Below are positions 43,005 to 55,514 of a DNA stretch of 64,000 bases, in pieces. The stretch is from Ambrosia x helenae (lineage: Eukaryota; Streptophyta; Magnoliopsida; Asterales; Asteraceae). A program made the position numbers and the translations under genes. The notes below the pieces were generated by a model. The model saw nothing but the letters and a program-made list of their open reading frames with translations. It made no database searches and had not been told where the DNA came from. Positions within the stretch are counted from its first letter, which is position 1; every line of letters begins with the position of its first letter. The stretch is from contig CM061234.1 in NCBI GenBank assembly GCA_030844895.1, positions 15,869,573 to 15,933,572 on the forward strand. Direction: 5' to 3'.

Positions 43005-46000
43005 CTAAAAGGGTTCTGACCCAGTTTCGTCTTCGTCGTCGGGTAATATTACAGTTAACAAAGAATACTTGACTCTAAGCGAGATTTTCCCTTTATCGAC
43101 TACAAGTCTAGCCCCCGACACCACCCAATACCCCGGCGAGTCTTGTGGACCTCGTGTCATTTCCGTTGTGTCAACAAACTTTAGTAGCTTCGATGCTTGA
43201 ACTGGTGTAGGTGGGCCTCCTGGGTATACAGCCGAGTTTATGTTGACCTCTGCTGGCTGAGGTTGCGGTTTCAGGACTGCTGTGAAATGGTGGCTTATAA
43301 GCGTTGATATAAGCCCTGATTTCCGGGCTAACCCGGGAGATCCATCCCACTCGGGATTCTTGATTGCTGCTGCGCCAAGTACTGATGAGAAGCGGAGCCG
43401 TAAAAACAGAACTTTTTTGAAACCGTAGTATCCGACATGTAGCTGGGCCCCGGTTATGATCGATAACTCGTCTTCGGATTCGACTGGAGCTGTACAGACA
43501 TGGGAGAAGTGTTTCCATTGAACTTTTTCGTAGTATCTATGGTCGTATGATTCCTCGTTAAAGTTCCGGGTTACATCGTCTTGTAACTGGAAGACGTTCG
43601 GGAGAGAGGAGAGATGTTGCAGGTGGATCGCTAAGTGGTTGCTTCTTTTACCTTCGAGATAAAGCCGGATACCTGTCACCGGTCTCTTACCCACATCCAC
43701 CTATATAGCAATATTTTCAGAAAAGGTCAACCAGGTTAACGAACCAGATTATGTTAAACTGTTAATCCAAACAATTAAAACTTATTATTACCGGATTGGA
43801 GTTCACGTACAGCCTGGGCCCGAAAAAACTGAACTGTAAAGAAGCCGTACTTCTCTGCTTACGATGTGGACCAAGGGGTAGATCACAAAACACCGGGGCC
43901 CATTGTCTCGGTAACTGGAATTCCAAAAACTGATGGAGCTCTTCGATAGGCGGTTTATCTGTAATGGGGGGAAAGTTAATTTGAGAACACCTATATTTCG
44001 TGTGAACCGCGAGAACGCTATCTAAAACCATTCAAATTCAAAATTTCTTTTTACACTTGTCTTTATTACTAAAATACAATCTCAAAAAACACAATTTACG
44101 CGTAAAAATTCAAACGTATACGGAAATAAATTGTTTTTACACATGTGTAAATTTGCTGTTTATACATGTATAAATGAATTTTCTTTCCAAATAATTCATC
44201 TTTTCTTGCAAAAACAGTTTCAAATTAGCCAAACAGTTGTATTTTGATTATAACGAGGTTTGTATTAAAAAAAAAAATTTGATTTTGATTGATTTTATTA
44301 CTTGTTCTTACGGTTCTCACGATATTTAGCGTTCTCAAGATAACCCTTCCCTATCTGTAATGAACCTATAAGTACATTTTGGCTATCCAACCCGTTGACT
44401 TATGAATGCCCTGATTCAAGTTATGTTATATCTCTAACCGGGTATAATCATAAGTGTTTCAACTTTCAAGTCAACCCAACCTAGCGCACACAATTTTTGG
44501 CCCATTTGCTAAATCTACAAAGAACTTTGAAGCAAGTGAAAACAACAAGAAATGTTGCTTACAGCGTAAATAGAGGTTTATGGCATGACTCAAGTAACCA
44601 CTTCCTGAAACACCATTCAGCAATGAGGTTATTGGAATGAAGGACATCGTGATGACGTCAGGCTCTAACTGTACACTATGTAACCATTCATTATGCTTTA
44701 GGCTCGGAGCATCACTCCCGCCTCTCCGTTTGCAAATGCTTACAAGATCCTGCAATCAAATTGAGATCAACAATTAACTTCATACACACGCATATACACA
44801 CATATGTATATACAAAAACAAATGTAAGTAGAGAACTGCATGAACCACATAAACACTTGTAAATAGTGCTTTAAAGATCATAACCGGGGCCACATAACAA
44901 CCTTATGTATCAAAAGAAAAGCAATGCATACGTGTGTTTATGTGCTTCTCACAATTCTATATTTGAAACTTGTTTTGAATTGAATGACCATCTCTCTCTA
45001 TCTCTGGGTTCATGTGCAATTGCAAACCATTAAATGCTAAGGAACCATTAGGAACAACTTTTTAACCGTTAGATCATATTTCAGTAAATGGTTGAGATCT
45101 CCCTCTCTTATGTTTTTTCTATTCCATGAATCGCGATTGCTCCCACTTTCTAGCCAAACCATTCCATCATCTCACAGATCCAACATTTGTATAATGGTTC
45201 TCAAATTTATCGTGTTCTAATTTGAACCCGCCACTATATACTACTATATGTATATATCCTGTACAAAATAAACAAGCATGACCCAAAATAAATGTAAATG
45301 GATACCTCCTTATAAGAATAAGAGCTTGACGGGTCGGTGTCCGCAAACCTTAGTCGTTGCTCTCTTATGTCATACTGAAACAAAATTAAAAAGTTAGTAA
45401 TTATAAACCATGGCTTTAGAGACATTACCAACATTTGAGAGGTTATGTTGACGGAATGCAAAATGGATAAGATACCGTCATGTTTACAACATATACTGTG
45501 ATGTTCCCTCAATGACTCCAAATTTAAACTGCACATAACTAAAGCCCTACACTCAGAATAGGCATAAGCCACTGCAACAAAAATTAGATTGAATGTGAAA
45601 CTAGTTGGGATGGCTTGAGGCGCCAAAGGCATGGCCCAAAATGCATTGTCTAAGCCCTCTCCTGGTTAAGGCCAGTATCGTGAAAAGAAAACGAGCATGA
45701 TTGTTAATTATATAAAGAATAAAAATATACAGAGTACATTAGTATTACTTGTAAAACCTATTTTCAACTCATAAAAAGATTAAGTAGTACCCAAAGATTA
45801 AAATTTGCAACCACATTTCGTAGGAAACATAACTTTATGGAGACCTTTGCGCGTTCTTTTTGTTTGATCGACCTATCTTCTTTCTATAAGCAAGCTCCCT
45901 CCGGCTGTCCTGGGCGACTTTACCTAGTAATGACTTTTTGTTGCATCCTAGGACTATATGAGTGCAAACAGGTACAGGACTGTAAGTTTCAGGGTCAAAA

Positions 46001-49000
46001 CCTTTGGCCTAGCTCTATCTCTCCTAAGGGCATCCTCTTGGTACAAGAATCCTGTTCAACCTCGCCGCTTTCTGGTTCTGGTAATATTTTTTGAAATAAC
46101 AAATGACATCTTTTAACTACTTTCTTATTAGAGATGTTTACCACAACATCCACCAACCCTATCAATACTGCTGAAGTTGCACCTCTATACATAGTTCCAC
46201 CGTGTCACCAACTGTTCATTTCAGCTTAAAGATTTAGAGGAAAGGGTCAAAGTGTCAAACGCGTGTCGAAAGTAGATTAGAATGCTAAAGCCTCCTAAAT
46301 TACATTTGTATATAAAAAAATGTTATATTTGACATACTAATTATTAATATTTAGAAAGCTCTAAAAAGGATGGACCCAACCTGGCCCACACTTAAAGTAC
46401 CCACTTTGACCATTCAATATATAGTTTTTCATGATCGGTCCCTACATGATAATATGATATTATTATGTCCAATAGTCAACACAGAAGTCCTCAAGACACA
46501 GGTTCAATTTTCATACTAGTTTATTTAAGAGTTAAAAGGTGTAAAACAAAGTATAAAATTAGTTTATTTAGACACTAGCAGACCCTACTAGTTTAATATT
46601 ACTACTAATGACTAATCCCAAACCGTAATTTGGAAGATTTAAATATGAAAAAGGAGAAGTTTGAAAATGGCAGCCCAACCTCTGAAACATGTCAAAATCA
46701 AAGAAAGTTCTACACTTCACCTAAAGATGTTAATACAGATAGCAACACAAATTTTCTTGTAGATATGTTTCTGAAAATAATATATATACATATATGCAGT
46801 GTGTGTATATAAGATACAAAAATACCTTGTTATTTTGAGAAGCATGTTCGGAATCAATGACATATTGTTCATCAGAGTCCAAAAATCTCTTGTCTGCCAT
46901 TGCTTTTAACTTTTTCTGTACATCAGCAGGTTGGAGGGATGATGCATGCTGCTGCTTCATATATATCACGTCTTTTCCGCCCATCTTTACACCCACAATT
47001 ACATGTGTGCCAAAATTTTCAATAAACCTGCAGAAGTAACAGAACAAGACGGATATATCTTTTTATTTCGGAATACATAAACAGAAGACAGATTACAAAT
47101 TTAACAGGCCCTGCAAAGGGATGCCCTGTAGTTTTATAGGTGGCAACGGGTCGACCCAGGTTGGATTTGTTCGACAATGGGTCAGCAATAGATACTTAGC
47201 TAAAACTGAAACGGGTCAATAGGTTGGATAGTTCTGAAGCTCACCTTGCTAACAAAGCAGGCTCCCATGAGGATGGGACAGCTTTCTTGACATGATCACA
47301 GAGAACCATTTGAGATTTTTCTAACGCCACAGTGTACAATGAAATGAAAACACCATCAAAAGCAAGGGTTTTGGTACTAGATGCATCTTTCTGCCAACTT
47401 CCCGAAAATTCAAACATCGCATTAAAGAGGCCTGAAGGAATTTTTCCGGTTAACGATATTTCCTGGTTGAATTGCTCTGACATCTGCACACACAAAAATA
47501 AATACATTGATAAAACACAACATAAGCTACGCAGATATAGAGTGCAAAAACAGTGTTGGATTAATATTATGATTATCATAATGAATAAAATACAGGGTAC
47601 GCATAATATGAGGAAACAAAGTCACTCATATTTTAATCTCAAATTGAAAAAACTATAGGTTGTATAATGTGATGATTATATGTGCATAAGTTATAAGCCA
47701 AGCAACTAATTTTATATTCTTAAATGGATCTCGAAACCAAACCAATGACTTGTTTGGGCGGTTCCACTAGTTTAAAGTTCAAACCAAACCATGACACAGT
47801 GACACACTTATGATCCTATGTAGTCAATTTCGGTGGTATACCACTGGTATTTCGGATTTCGGAGGTCCCGTAAAATTTCGTTTCAAATTTCGCTACCGAA
47901 ATAATTGGCGAAATTGACCGAAAATATACCGAAATTTGACTTCCGAAATTTCGGTGGAAAAGGTGGTATTACCGGTTGTTATGTTTTTTGGGCCAAACTA
48001 AAAAAAAAACCTAAATCTTTTAATTATTTTAACAAGTATAACATTTTAACATATTCACATGCTTTTATAGATAAAATTGTCATTATATCACTTTATTTAT
48101 TTATAAAATGTAGATATATGGTGGCGTAGTTACGGGATCGACACACTTTTGCTCCAAAAATTAGCTATTAGTGTCCTATTTTGTTAATAGCTTTATAAAT
48201 AAAATTACCGAAATACCACCGAAATTTTTGTCCTTAACTACATAGCTTATGCATAACCTATAGAAACAAAAATTATCAACATAAATATACATATTAGCCA
48301 AATTTATTGTCAAATATAGTTATTATTATTTGATTTCATTTGTCTTTTTAAGTTCATTTGCAATTCTATCTCTAGTTTGAATATAAGGATAGCTATTGAC
48401 ATTTTCTCATTATGTTGTAACTTGGTTACACCTCTATATATAAAGAAGTGAATCATTGTTGATCAATATATGAAAAACTACCGTGAATTCCATCACAGTA
48501 TCTGAGCATTATTGCTGACCAAATCATATTTTCTTTTCTTCTTTCGTTTTACTAGGGGGCAAGTTAGCCGAGTTTATTATCTTTTATAGTTATTATTATT
48601 TGATTCGTCATTATGTTTGTTCGTTAATCATTATCCTATCTCTAGCTTAAATATTAGGATAGTTATTGCCACTTTCTCAGTATCTTGTAATTCGGCTACA
48701 CCTTTTACCTCCCTACCAACTCATCCAACCCAAAACACAAATAAAACATTTAAAAAAAAAAAAAAACCCTACAAACTATAAACAAGATCATATTTGCACA
48801 TGCACAACAGTTGAACAACAATAATGTCAAAAGCAATTATATGAAGACCACCCACCCATATGTCCCATTCATACCAAAAAGTGACCAAAATTATCCATTT
48901 CAAGCAACAAACAATCATCATATAAAGCAAATTCAAACACTATAATCACAACAAACACATCATTACACACAAACTACCAATTATAACCACAAAAACAATA

Positions 49001-49314
49001 AAATCACCAATTTCATGATTTCATACCTGCTGGAACGAAAGAACATCAGACCTAAACCGAGTCCGCTCGCCTTTATCAACATTAATCGATTTCGAAACGT
49101 TAGGGATCACAAGTCCACCAGGAAGCACAATGTCCCTACCTTCATCCTCATCAATTTCAATCAATCTATAATTCCTATTTCCATCCTTACAACCATCCGA
49201 ACAATAATCACCTTTCCTATACTTTAACCTCAGATCTAACGAAATATCATAACCACATCCAATCGATCGAATCGCTACATTTGCAGCTTCTGCAGCCGGA
49301 AGCCTAAGCGCCAT
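43005..49314 (-). CDS. MACPF-domain protein, CAD1/NSL1 family
   Basis: Seven GT-AG exons: 49314-49027, 47483-47245, 47027-46826, 45374-45306, 44749-44563, 43958-43792 and 43700-43005. They total 1,848 bp, 615 residues, the usual length for plant MACPF proteins. The N-terminus has AIRSIGCGYDISLDLRLKY and IVLPGGLVIPNVSKSI. The membrane-attack-complex/perforin signature FGTHVIVGVKMGGKD begins at the start of exon 3. The C-terminal part (exons 6-7) includes LPRQWAPVFCDLPLGP, GKRPVTGIRLYLEGKRSNH, EWDGSPGLARKSGLI and YWVVSGARLVVDKG. Arabidopsis CAD1 and NSL1, members of this family, restrain salicylate-linked cell death; the exact paralogue here looks closest to At4g24290-like, from memory. I start at the Met of MALRLPAAEAAN, not 16 codons upstream, because homologues begin there. 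Intron 1 holds a MITE and a Copia relic; intron 3 is 1.45 kb. Confidence 0.93.
47816..48245. mobile_element. MITE with CCGAAATTT words in MACPF intron 1
   Basis: CTATGTAGTCAATTTCGGTG at the left and the complement of CGAAATTTTTGTCCTTAACT... ending ACTACATAG at the right form terminal inverted repeats. The flanks share CTTATG (47807-47812 and 48246-48251). The interior has many ACCGAAATT repeats at both ends. The superfamily is uncertain. Confidence 0.65.
48317..48715 (+). mobile_element. Internally deleted Copia relic in MACPF intron 1
   Basis: Two ~125-bp direct repeats (48317-48440 and 48589-48710), about 70-75% alike, both begin TATAGTTATTATTATTTGATT and include CTATCTCTAG and GGTTACACCT-type ends. 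Between them are ATCATTGTTGATCAATATAT, typical of a Copia LTR end, and TATCTGAGCA at about 48500, a decayed primer site. Most of the body is gone. Confidence 0.55.
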
Positions 49315-49662
49315 TTTCAACTCGAAAACGTTCAAAAATACAAGTTTAATCGACAAATTCAACTCGATTGAATCGCAACATTTGCATATTCCATATCTGA
49401 AAACCTAACCGCCATTTTCAACTCAAAAACTACTAAAATAGCTACGAGTTCAATCAAGAAACACGTCTCTTACATAAGATGGATTACAAATCGATTGAAT
49501 CACAACTCGAAATCGTTAAAACAACCGCGAGACTAATAAACAAACACGTCTTCTTCTAGAAACAGATTCAACAGCTGGAAGATTAATAAGCGTCATATTG
49601 AACCTAAAACTGTTCAAAAAGCTGCAACAAAAAAAAATGTTAAAAGAAACTGCAAATTAAGT

Positions 49663-49689
49663 AATATATATATATATATATATATATAA
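49663..49689. repeat. (TA)n microsatellite
   Basis: A clean TA run about 350 bases upstream of the MACPF ATG, in the likely 5' UTR or leader-intron region. Confidence 0.95.
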
Positions 49690-50211
49690 GCGGTTGCAGC
49701 GCAGCTTGTTGCCGGTTTACCTGTGACTTGATTGTAATTGTGGTTGTAATTGATATATGAAAGGAAAGAGAGATATATTTATTATTATTTGCAGATTCGT
49801 TAGGTGTAAGGTTAAATGAGATATTAATCTACAAATGTGTGTTGTTGAAGATGAAGAACCCTAGATCTGTTAAAAGAGTGAAGGAAAGTTGACTGTGATT
49901 GAAGAGCTTTTGACTCACGAGTGAGTGCAGGTTTAGGTTTAAAAAGTATTTTTTATTATTATTATGGGATTTGTTATATTATTATTTTGGTAGTGGAATG
50001 GACTGTGGAGTGTGGACACAGGACACGGGTGAGTGGTGATTTGAATATTCTTATTATTATTTTACTATGAGGGAGGGGCATTTATTAGATTTCTTGGGCC
50101 AATAAGTTTCAACACTTTTTAAGATGTTCAATGCAAGATGAGTTAACTACTCAAGTGTGATGATTTATCTATTATCGAGTTTAATATCACTTTCTTTAAA
50201 CGACAAAGTAA

Positions 50212-50804
50212 GGGGCTGTTTGGTTGGATCTGAATGCCCCAGTCAGACACAGATCGCCTGATTTAGTCAGACGAGGAGAAGAGGGGTTGTTTGGTTGGGC
50301 CGGCTCTTAACGAAAAATGGTCTAACTGAAGCTCTGAATGGGTCAGCGTGGAGGCGAGTCTGACTAGATTCAGATGTGAACAACCATGCTCCTCCTTCTC
50401 ATCTCCTCCTTCCTACTCCTCCTCTCCTCCACCCGCCACCACTCCTCCCCACCCACCCTCCTCAACCCTCGTCACCCGCCGCTCCTCCCCACCCACCCCC
50501 TCAAACGAAAAGTGTGTTTATGTGTATTTAAGAAAAAGAAAGAAAAGGAAACATGGAGAGAGTAGATGTGTGTGTGTGTGTTTGTGTGGGTTAAATAAAA
50601 AGAAAGAAAAGCAACAGGGGAGAGAGCAGGGAGTGTTTATGTGGGTTAAAAGAAATGGGGTGTGTGTAATAAAGTGTTTGATTTTTTTTATTAACCATTC
50701 AGATTCAGATATCTAACCAAACATCACTTAATGATTCAGTACTTAATCATTCGAAACCTCTTAGTAGGTCAGCACTTACCCATTCAGAAGTTGCCAAACG
50801 CCCC
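50212..50804. mobile_element. Tourist-like MITE (GGGGCTGTTTGG ends)
   Basis: The left end GGGGCTGTTTGGTTGG pairs with the complement of AGTTGCCAAACGCCCC at the right. TAA flanks both ends (50209-50211 and 50805-50807), the TWA duplication of PIF/Harbinger MITEs. The 593-bp interior contains a second internal GGGGTTGTTTGGTTGG (50284) and CTCC-rich low complexity. The 122-residue frame inside is low complexity and not credited. Confidence 0.8.
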
Positions 50805-50829
50805 TAAGTCTGGTCACCTGAGTATATCT

Positions 50830-51790
50830 ATATATGCAAAATAGTATGGATATATTTCAGTAACTTTTAAATTGACATTAATTAATCATGATATTTTCAA
50901 AGTAAACGTGTTTATGTTAACCTTGTCTCTATTACTTTTCTTACGATCACACCACATTACTCACATGTTTCTGCTTTTGTCATGGCGTAACAAGAAACTA
51001 CAATGAAACAAGCAAATTATTGTATCAAAGATTCAATGTAATGTTTGCGGGTTATTTAAACAAAGTCTATTTATGCCATTTTTATCTTGAATAATATCTT
51101 CAAATTGTTGAATGTAAGAAAAATCCGAATGATTAGACTCTCATAACGATAATGATGCATGATTTTCAACATAAAAAAAAATCCTAGAAATAAAGCAATA
51201 TTTGCTTATTATACAAACAACATATTGTAAAAACTATAATTAGCAACTTATTTAAGCTTATTTATGTTTTTCAAAAAAGTTTTGATTATTCCCTTTTAGT
51301 TCAAAAGGTTCATCTTTTACAATTTTACATCTTTAATTTAATTTTTCACTTATTCATCAAAAGTTCTCATCTTTTGTAACTTAACCCTTTTGATTTTTTA
51401 CTTTTAATCCAAAGTTTTTCATCTAATATAATTTAATTCCAAAACTTTTTTACTTTCAACTTTGGTCTCGTATACTTTTCACCTTTTGCAAGTTTTTTGT
51501 TTTACGTTTCATTCTAAATTTTTCAAGTTAACATGTTGCAACGTGTGTGTGAGGTCCAACATGTTTTTAAACGATGTTAGTTAAAATTAGCGATTATAAT
51601 CAATCACGCTGGTATTTATGTATGCTTGATACGTCGCGAGGCAACACTTGTAGACAAAATACTAGTTAATATAAATATATAATATTAACATACTATAATA
51701 TGAAACCTCTAAAAAAGAAAAGATCAAATACAAATTCAAGAATAATCAAGCACTGGTGAAAAAGCTCTGACATTGTTAAGAAAACTAGTG
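50830..51790. other. AT-rich intergenic, no gene
   Basis: No coding signal. It contains T-rich sequence with repeated TTCATCTTTT words (51300-51480). AATACTAGTTAAT at about 51660 resembles a Helitron CTAG|T end, but without a convincing hairpin. Confidence 0.4.
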
Positions 51791-51807
51791 TGTCATTTGA
51801 TCATATA

Positions 51808-52048
51808 AGTGCATGTTTGGCTCTCTATTTTCACACCTCCTTTTAACTTATTAACTTATTCAATAAGTCATAAGTTAAAAAAAGTGTTTGGATGATTTTT
51901 TGAAAAGTAACTTATGGAGGGGTTTCATGCTTTGAAAAAGAGATTTTGGGGGAAAAGTCATAAGTCACAAATTGTGACTTATGAGAATAAGTAACTTTTG
52001 AAGGAGGAAAAGTTATAAGAAGAAATGGAAATGGAGAGCCAAACATAA
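51808..52048. mobile_element. MITE (ATGTTTGGCTCTC ends)
   Basis: ATGTTTGGCTCTC near the left end is the exact complement of GAGAGCCAAACAT at the right. AAGTG lies outside both. The interior has inverted ACTTATGAG / TAAGTCATAAGTT words shared with the elements at 37.5 and 59.1 kb. Confidence 0.7.
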
Positions 52049-52125
52049 GTGTGCAAAGCTAACTCTAACCGAAATGATTCGCTATGAATTGCATTGTTTT
52101 AGAAAGAAAAAAAAACAGTACCAAA

Positions 52126-52327
52126 CAGTGGCGAAGCTTGACCCGAAGGTTTGGGGGGTCGGAAGTCACTGGTTTCGGGGGGTCGAAAACCAGTTTCGGG
52201 GGGTCGAAACCCTATATTTCCAAAATTTTCTATACGAATACTATATAATCGGAACTTCTGCACGAAAATTCGGGGGGGGGGGGGGGGGGCGGCCGCCCCC
52301 TCCCGCCCCTACAATGCTACGCCCCTG
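52126..52327. mobile_element. hAT-like MITE with G-run
   Basis: CAGTGGCGAAGC at the left and the complement of GCTACGCCCCTG at the right pair at 10 of 12 positions. GTACCAAA flanks both ends perfectly (52118-52125 and 52328-52335), an 8-bp hAT duplication. The interior repeats TTTCGGGGGGTCGAAA three times and contains a run of about 19 G followed by GCGGCCGCC. Confidence 0.9.
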
Positions 52328-53077
52328 GTACCAAAATAGTTCACTCGCTATTTTTCCATTTATGGTAGTTAGTGGCGGCGAATAGCAACTATGGTGGTAG
52401 TGAATTTATCGGCAATGGTGTGGATACAATTGAGGTGGCTGAGGTGTATGTGGTAGTCGCGAATATGATGACGGCAATGGTGATGACGAAGACAATGGTG
52501 GTGGCGTGGGTGGCACTTGTGCGAGTGGCGATGATGATGGTAACTGCAGCGTAGGCGACAACTAGCAAGTGTTTTCAACACATACTAGCTGTATGTTATA
52601 CTCATATATATACATTTAAAGTTTATAAAAGTGACTTAAAACCATTGTCTTCTAATTTTAATAGACCCAAATTAACTGGTTATATTATTTTAATTGATCC
52701 AAATGAGCCAATAAACCAAATAACAAGTCATTGTTATATATTTTATCTATACAACTCTTTTAGTATGGATGTCAATCCTGTCAGCATAATAGTTAAATAG
52801 ATAGTCATAAACAGTATTTATTCATATCTTAACCTAGACACAATCAACATTATGTCATTCAAACACAACAGGTTCAACAAATCAACCATAACAAATATAA
52901 ACATATTAGAAATAACAAACTAACACCTGCTTATTTTTCATTTGATTCTGGTCGTGTTAGAAATTGTCACCCTCGCAGAAGGAATGTACCATCCATTAAA
53001 ACACAGTCAACAGTAGTTAGAAAGAGAGGGCGCATTATGCGGTTCTTACCATACTATTGGTTCTGAAACGAACCCGC

Positions 53078-54378
53078 TTACACAGCAAGATTTTGACAGG
53101 CCTCGAGCGTACCAAAACGGAAATTCAAGGAAGCGATCACATTCCACATATTTGATTCAGAAGTCGTCATTGACTCAGAATCTCCTTCACCTAATGATGC
53201 AGTTGAATTATATCGTTTATCAGCCCGCATTACTACAATGTTATCGTTGTCATCTACAGTGACGACATGAAGCTTCCCCAGCAAACCCGTGAGCATATAT
53301 GGTGAGTGGTTGCGTAAAGGCACGTCTCCTTCAACCACATACCAAGAATCATCCTGATCATTATAAACATATACTTTTGCACCTTCCAAAGCACCTTCCA
53401 TCGAAAGTACAGGATCGGCTGCATATAGATCACCATCAATAATCACGCTCGGTTTGGTTCCCCATATGCGAGGGGGCCAACCTGCAGCCATGCCCCACGG
53501 CATATCGACCCATGAATTTGTTTCAGGATCGTAAACTTCACCACCAACATCAGCGAAATGCGGCCAACGATAGAAACTCTGAGGAACGTATAGTCTTCCT
53601 CTGTAAGACGCCAATCCTATAGTAACAGGGCTATGTGAACCTCCTGAAAACGAAGTCGCATTCGCTTTAGAACATGGCATGCTCGGTATATCCGACCACA
53701 ACCCGTTTGCGGATCGAAAACCTCCGCCGACTGTAGCGGGACTTTACTAAAATGATTATCATCAACACGACTAAAGCTGATGCCGCCAACAACAAACAGT
53801 TTATTGTTCAACACTTCGGTTTCAAAATAAGCTCTACCAACAGACATCGGGTTTGCTTCACTCCAACAATTTGAAACCGGGTCGTATTTCCAAACACGTG
53901 TCAAAGTAGAAAACTTAGACAGCCCACCTAACATGTACACGCAGCCATCAACGGCTGCAATAGCACAACTACGATACACGATCCGAAAACTTTTATAACC
54001 ATCCTCTACACGCGCATTAGGAATAGGCGGCAATCTTTGCCATCGTTTAGAAACCGGGTCCAACGCGTGCAGGAAACGTCCATCACGCCCCTGATTCATC
54101 AAAACATAAAGCCATTCCTCTGTAGTACCCAACTCTTTCCTGATATTGTACATTTCGGGACTTGTCACCGCAGCTTTCCAGCTGCGCGATACCGCCTTCA
54201 AACTCAAATACCAAATTCTCGGAATCCTAGCAAGAATCTGATGAGATATTTCATCAGGAAGGCCGGGGATCAACCGAGGCTCATCATCCCAAACACTTGA
54301 TGATGTTTTCTGTCTCTTATGAGGAACATGAAGTGTTTCGGTCGGTTTACGATGATTTTTGCTCAATAAACCTCCCAT
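53078..54378 (-). pseudogene. F-box/kelch-repeat protein with one frameshift
   Basis: A single-exon gene. The N-terminus MGGLLSKNHRK is followed by an F-box (LIPGLPDEISHQILARIP...SLKAVSRSWKAAV, residues ~36-70), then kelch repeats with DPVSKRWQRLPPIP, AAVDGCVYMLGGLSKF, VGRAYFETEVLNNKLFVVGG and YDPETNSWVDMP. Such proteins are substrate adaptors of SCF ubiquitin ligases; it most resembles At1g22040-type proteins. The frame breaks once, at about 53698-53702 (GATCCGCAAACGGGTTGTGG on the minus strand), where one base is missing between FDPQTG and WSDIPSMP. Allowing for it gives about 433 residues in whole codons with no other defect. A recent null allele or a sequencing error are both possible. 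A leader intron (donor near 54643) is plausible upstream. Confidence 0.9.
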
Positions 54379-54775
54379 GAAGATGGTTAGTCCTATATGT
54401 TTACAATAATAATAATAATAATAATCAAGAGATTAAACAACGTTAAACATAAATGATTTAGTTGAATAATTAACAACACAACAGAAAAACAAAAACCCTA
54501 ACATAAGTCATTGAATAGGGAACTAAAAACCCTAACAATTTGATGAAGTTGTATATAATCATAATCAACGACGTTTGAATGGAATGGAAAGAAGAGGAAA
54601 TTAAATAAATAAATTAATTCGGAAGACAAAGCAAAATAATTACCTTGAACATCAATTAGGTGATCAAAGATTAGGGTTTTGTTTTTAGGAATACTGGGTT
54701 AATTTAGGGATGTTGTTTCAGGACGTCACAGTCCTTTGAATGAACTTGAGCTTAGGTCCTCCTTCCTAGGTGTAC

Positions 54776-55510
54776 GGTAGCGTTTGGTACGAAAGAATGG
54801 AAGGAGAAATGGAATGGACCATTACGAGGTAATGAAAAATAGTGTGTTTGGTTGGTTGAAGGAATGGAATCACCCATTCCACAAGGTATTACATTCCCTC
54901 AAAACCATTCCATCCACCCCTATGTTTTTTTTTTTCATTTCATCCCTCATTCACCCTTCACAAACAACACCATAACTCACCAACCACCACCACCACCACC
55001 ATCGTCACCACCCATCACCGTCGCCCACCACCTACCACCGTCTCCCACCACCCACCACCGCCGCCACCCACCCACCACCGTCACCACCCAACGCCGCCCA
55101 CCACCTACCACCGTCACCCACCACCACCTTCACCCACCGCCTCCGCCGCCACCCACCACCATCACCCACCCACTATCACTGCCATCCACCTACACTCATC
55201 GCCATCATCGCCACCACCCACCACCGCCGTCGCCCCCCCACCACCACGCTACCGCCACATACCATCACCGCCACTACCCACCACCGCCACTACTCACCAG
55301 CGTCGCCACCCACCATCACGGCCGTCCACCTCCACCTTCCACCGTCGCCACCACTGCTGCCGCTACCCACCACCGCCGCTACCGCCACATATCACCACTG
55401 ACCACCCACCACAACAACTCACCACCGATTTTTTTCCCTTCTTCTTTTCCTGTCTATCCAACAATACAAAGTAATGTTTTTTTCATTCCTACATGGCAAC
55501 CAAACAAGAC
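54776..55510. mobile_element. MITE-like tract carrying a minisatellite
   Basis: The outer parts have GTAGCGTTTGGTACGAAAGAATGG with GGAATGG words on the left, and CATTCCTACATGGCAACCAAAC on the right, imperfectly complementary. This is typical of 'GTTTGG' MITEs. The inner part is a CCACC-rich minisatellite. Exact ends and duplication are unresolved. Confidence 0.5.
54983..55425. repeat. CCACCACCGTCA-type minisatellite
   Basis: About 440 bases consist almost wholly of CCACCACC, CACCGTC, CACCGCC and CCACCCA words with a variable period near 12-15. The 220-residue His/Pro/Thr frame through it is an artefact of composition. Confidence 0.9.
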
Positions 55511-55514
55511 ATGA

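Noticed and set aside
45837..46200. 85-residue plus-strand frame inside a MACPF intron
   Set aside because: No recognisable domain and it opposes an intact gene; possibly TE debris but unsupported.
51600..51665. Possible Helitron end (CTAG|T)
   Set aside because: No stable hairpin at the required distance; CTAG alone is common by chance.
54852..55514. 220-residue open frame
   Set aside because: Composed of His/Pro/Thr from a CCACC minisatellite; no start context, no domain, codons follow the repeat.
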